Source of the DNA: Chitinophagales bacterium
GTDB lineage: Bacteria > Bacteroidota > Bacteroidia > Chitinophagales > UBA2359
DNA length: 5,149 bases
Direction of reading: 5' to 3'
Assembly (NCBI GenBank): GCA_020631035.1
Contig: JAHDIA010000162.1
Coordinates: forward strand, 4,698 to 9,846
Under the pieces are notes generated by a model. The model searched no databases. It was given only the letters and a program-made list of their open reading frames with translations, and was not told the origin of the DNA. The position numbers were made by a program, and so were the translations under genes. This document shows, in pieces, positions 4,465 through 5,149 of this stretch (the first letter of the stretch is position 1; each line of letters opens with the position of its first letter).

Positions 4465-5149
4465 CTAAACCAAAGTGTTTACATTGTTCAAATCCTCAAA
4501 AGCTTGTTTCAAGCGAGCAACAAATGACTCTTCGCCCACTCTTAGCCATTTTCTAGGGTCGTATTTTTTCTTATTGGGTTTGTCTGCTCCTTCTGGATTG
4601 CCAATTTGGCTTTGCAAATAAGCAGCGTTGGCGTCAAAGTATTCTCTCACTCCCTTGCAGAATGCCCACTGTAAATCAGTGTCAATGTTCATTTTGACCA
4701 CACCATAAGAAATCGCCTCACGAATTTCTTCTACAGATGAACCAGAACCACCGTGGAATACAAAATCAATTGGATTGGCATCCGTGCCAAATTTCTCTTG
4801 AACGTGCGCTTGAGAATTTTTCAAAATGATTGGTGTCAATTGAACATTCCCTGGCTTATATACACCATGTACATTACCAAATGCAGCAGCCACAGTAAAA
4901 CGGTCACTTACTTTCATCAACTCTTCATAGGCATAAGCTACCTCCTCTGGTTGAGTGTACAATTTAGAACTATCAACATCTGTATTGTCTACACCATCTT
5001 CCTCACCACCTGTTACACCCAATTCGATTTCCAATGACATATCAAGTTTGCTCATGCGCTCTAGATATCTCTTGCAAATTTCGATGTTTTCTTCAATGGG
5101 TTCCTCTGACAAGTCCAACATATGAGAAGAGAACAAAGGACGACCATGT
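4465..5149 (-). CDS. fbaA: Class II fructose-bisphosphate aldolase, C-terminal part (5' end off window)
   Basis: This enzyme interconverts fructose 1,6-bisphosphate with dihydroxyacetone phosphate and glyceraldehyde 3-phosphate in glycolysis and gluconeogenesis, in the cytoplasm and with zinc. The window holds 227 codons and the stop. They align without gaps to E. coli FbaA residues 133-359, so the full protein should be about 359 residues. Visible signatures are HGRPLFSSHMLDLSEE, EIELGVTGGEEDGVDN, FGNVHGVYKPGN, FHGGSGSS and VKMNIDTD. In E. coli numbering these supply E174, E181/E182, zinc ligands H226 and H264, and substrate-binding N286. All are intact. The reading frame runs unbroken through the window edge, and the TTG at 5134-5136 is an internal Leu, not a start. 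The E. coli-like class IIA form is clear. Its promoter is outside the window; its terminator is probably the bidirectional hairpin shared with thx. Confidence 0.96.
   Translation of the reverse strand, partial: HGRPLFSSHMLDLSEEPIEENIEICKRYLERMSKLDMSLEIELGVTGGEEDGVDNTDVDSSKLYTQPEEVAYAYEELMKVSDRFTVAAAFGNVHGVYKPGNVQLTPIILKNSQAHVQEKFGTDANPIDFVFHGGSGSSVEEIREAISYGVVKMNIDTDLQWAFCKGVREYFDANAAYLQSQIGNPEGADKPNKKKYDPRKWLRVGEESFVARLKQAFEDLNNVNTLV

Noticed and set aside
5134..5136. TTG as an alternative start for the aldolase
   Set aside because: The same frame continues upstream with HGRP, matching internal aldolase sequence, so this is a Leu codon within a longer gene.
1..5149. A defence, secondary-metabolite or mobile-element system spanning the window
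   Set aside because: No transposase, integrase, nuclease, CRISPR repeat or biosynthetic cluster gene is visible. The genes are two housekeeping genes and two stand-alone enzymes.

Overview
The window most likely comes from the chromosome of a free-living, probably aquatic member of the Bacteroidota. Four things point this way. The coding DNA is A+T-rich with almost no Shine-Dalgarno sequences before the starts. A TTTG-N19-TAnnTTTG promoter, the pattern of this phylum, precedes one gene. The small ribosomal protein THX carries a charged C-terminal extension. A secreted lipoprotein has acidic residues just after the lipid-attachment cysteine. A marine Saprospiria- or Cytophagia-type organism would fit, but the genus cannot be fixed from the sequence alone.

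Layout. Positions 1-403 hold no gene that can be called with confidence. They contain a stretch open in several frames at the left edge, a long imperfect inverted repeat, a degenerate direct repeat and a clear intrinsic terminator. Positions 404-1897 (minus) encode a vanadium-dependent haloperoxidase / PAP2-superfamily lipoprotein with the complete active-site signature. Positions 1898-2290 are non-coding and rich in dyad symmetry and short tandem repeats. Positions 2291-3940 (minus) encode an unusual fusion of a Rieske [2Fe-2S] domain to the FMN / [3Fe-4S] domain of glutamate synthase, without any glutaminase domain. A divergent intergenic region follows. Then comes a 50-codon gene for ribosomal protein THX at 4185-4337 (plus), a bidirectional terminator, a short hairpin repeat, and the 3' two-thirds of a class II fructose-bisphosphate aldolase gene (fbaA, minus) that runs off the right edge.

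How the genes relate. There is no obvious pathway linking them. THX (translation) and FbaA (glycolysis/gluconeogenesis) are housekeeping genes that converge on a shared terminator. The Rieske-GltS gene and the haloperoxidase gene point the same way but are separated by about 390 bases containing hairpins, so they are probably separate transcripts. No mobile element, CRISPR array, tRNA, rRNA or defence cassette is visible. The most novel item is the Rieske-GltS fusion, whose substrate-site motifs differ from true glutamate synthase. The haloperoxidase, probably cell-surface, is the second. The non-coding structures are real in the sequence, but their function is unknown.
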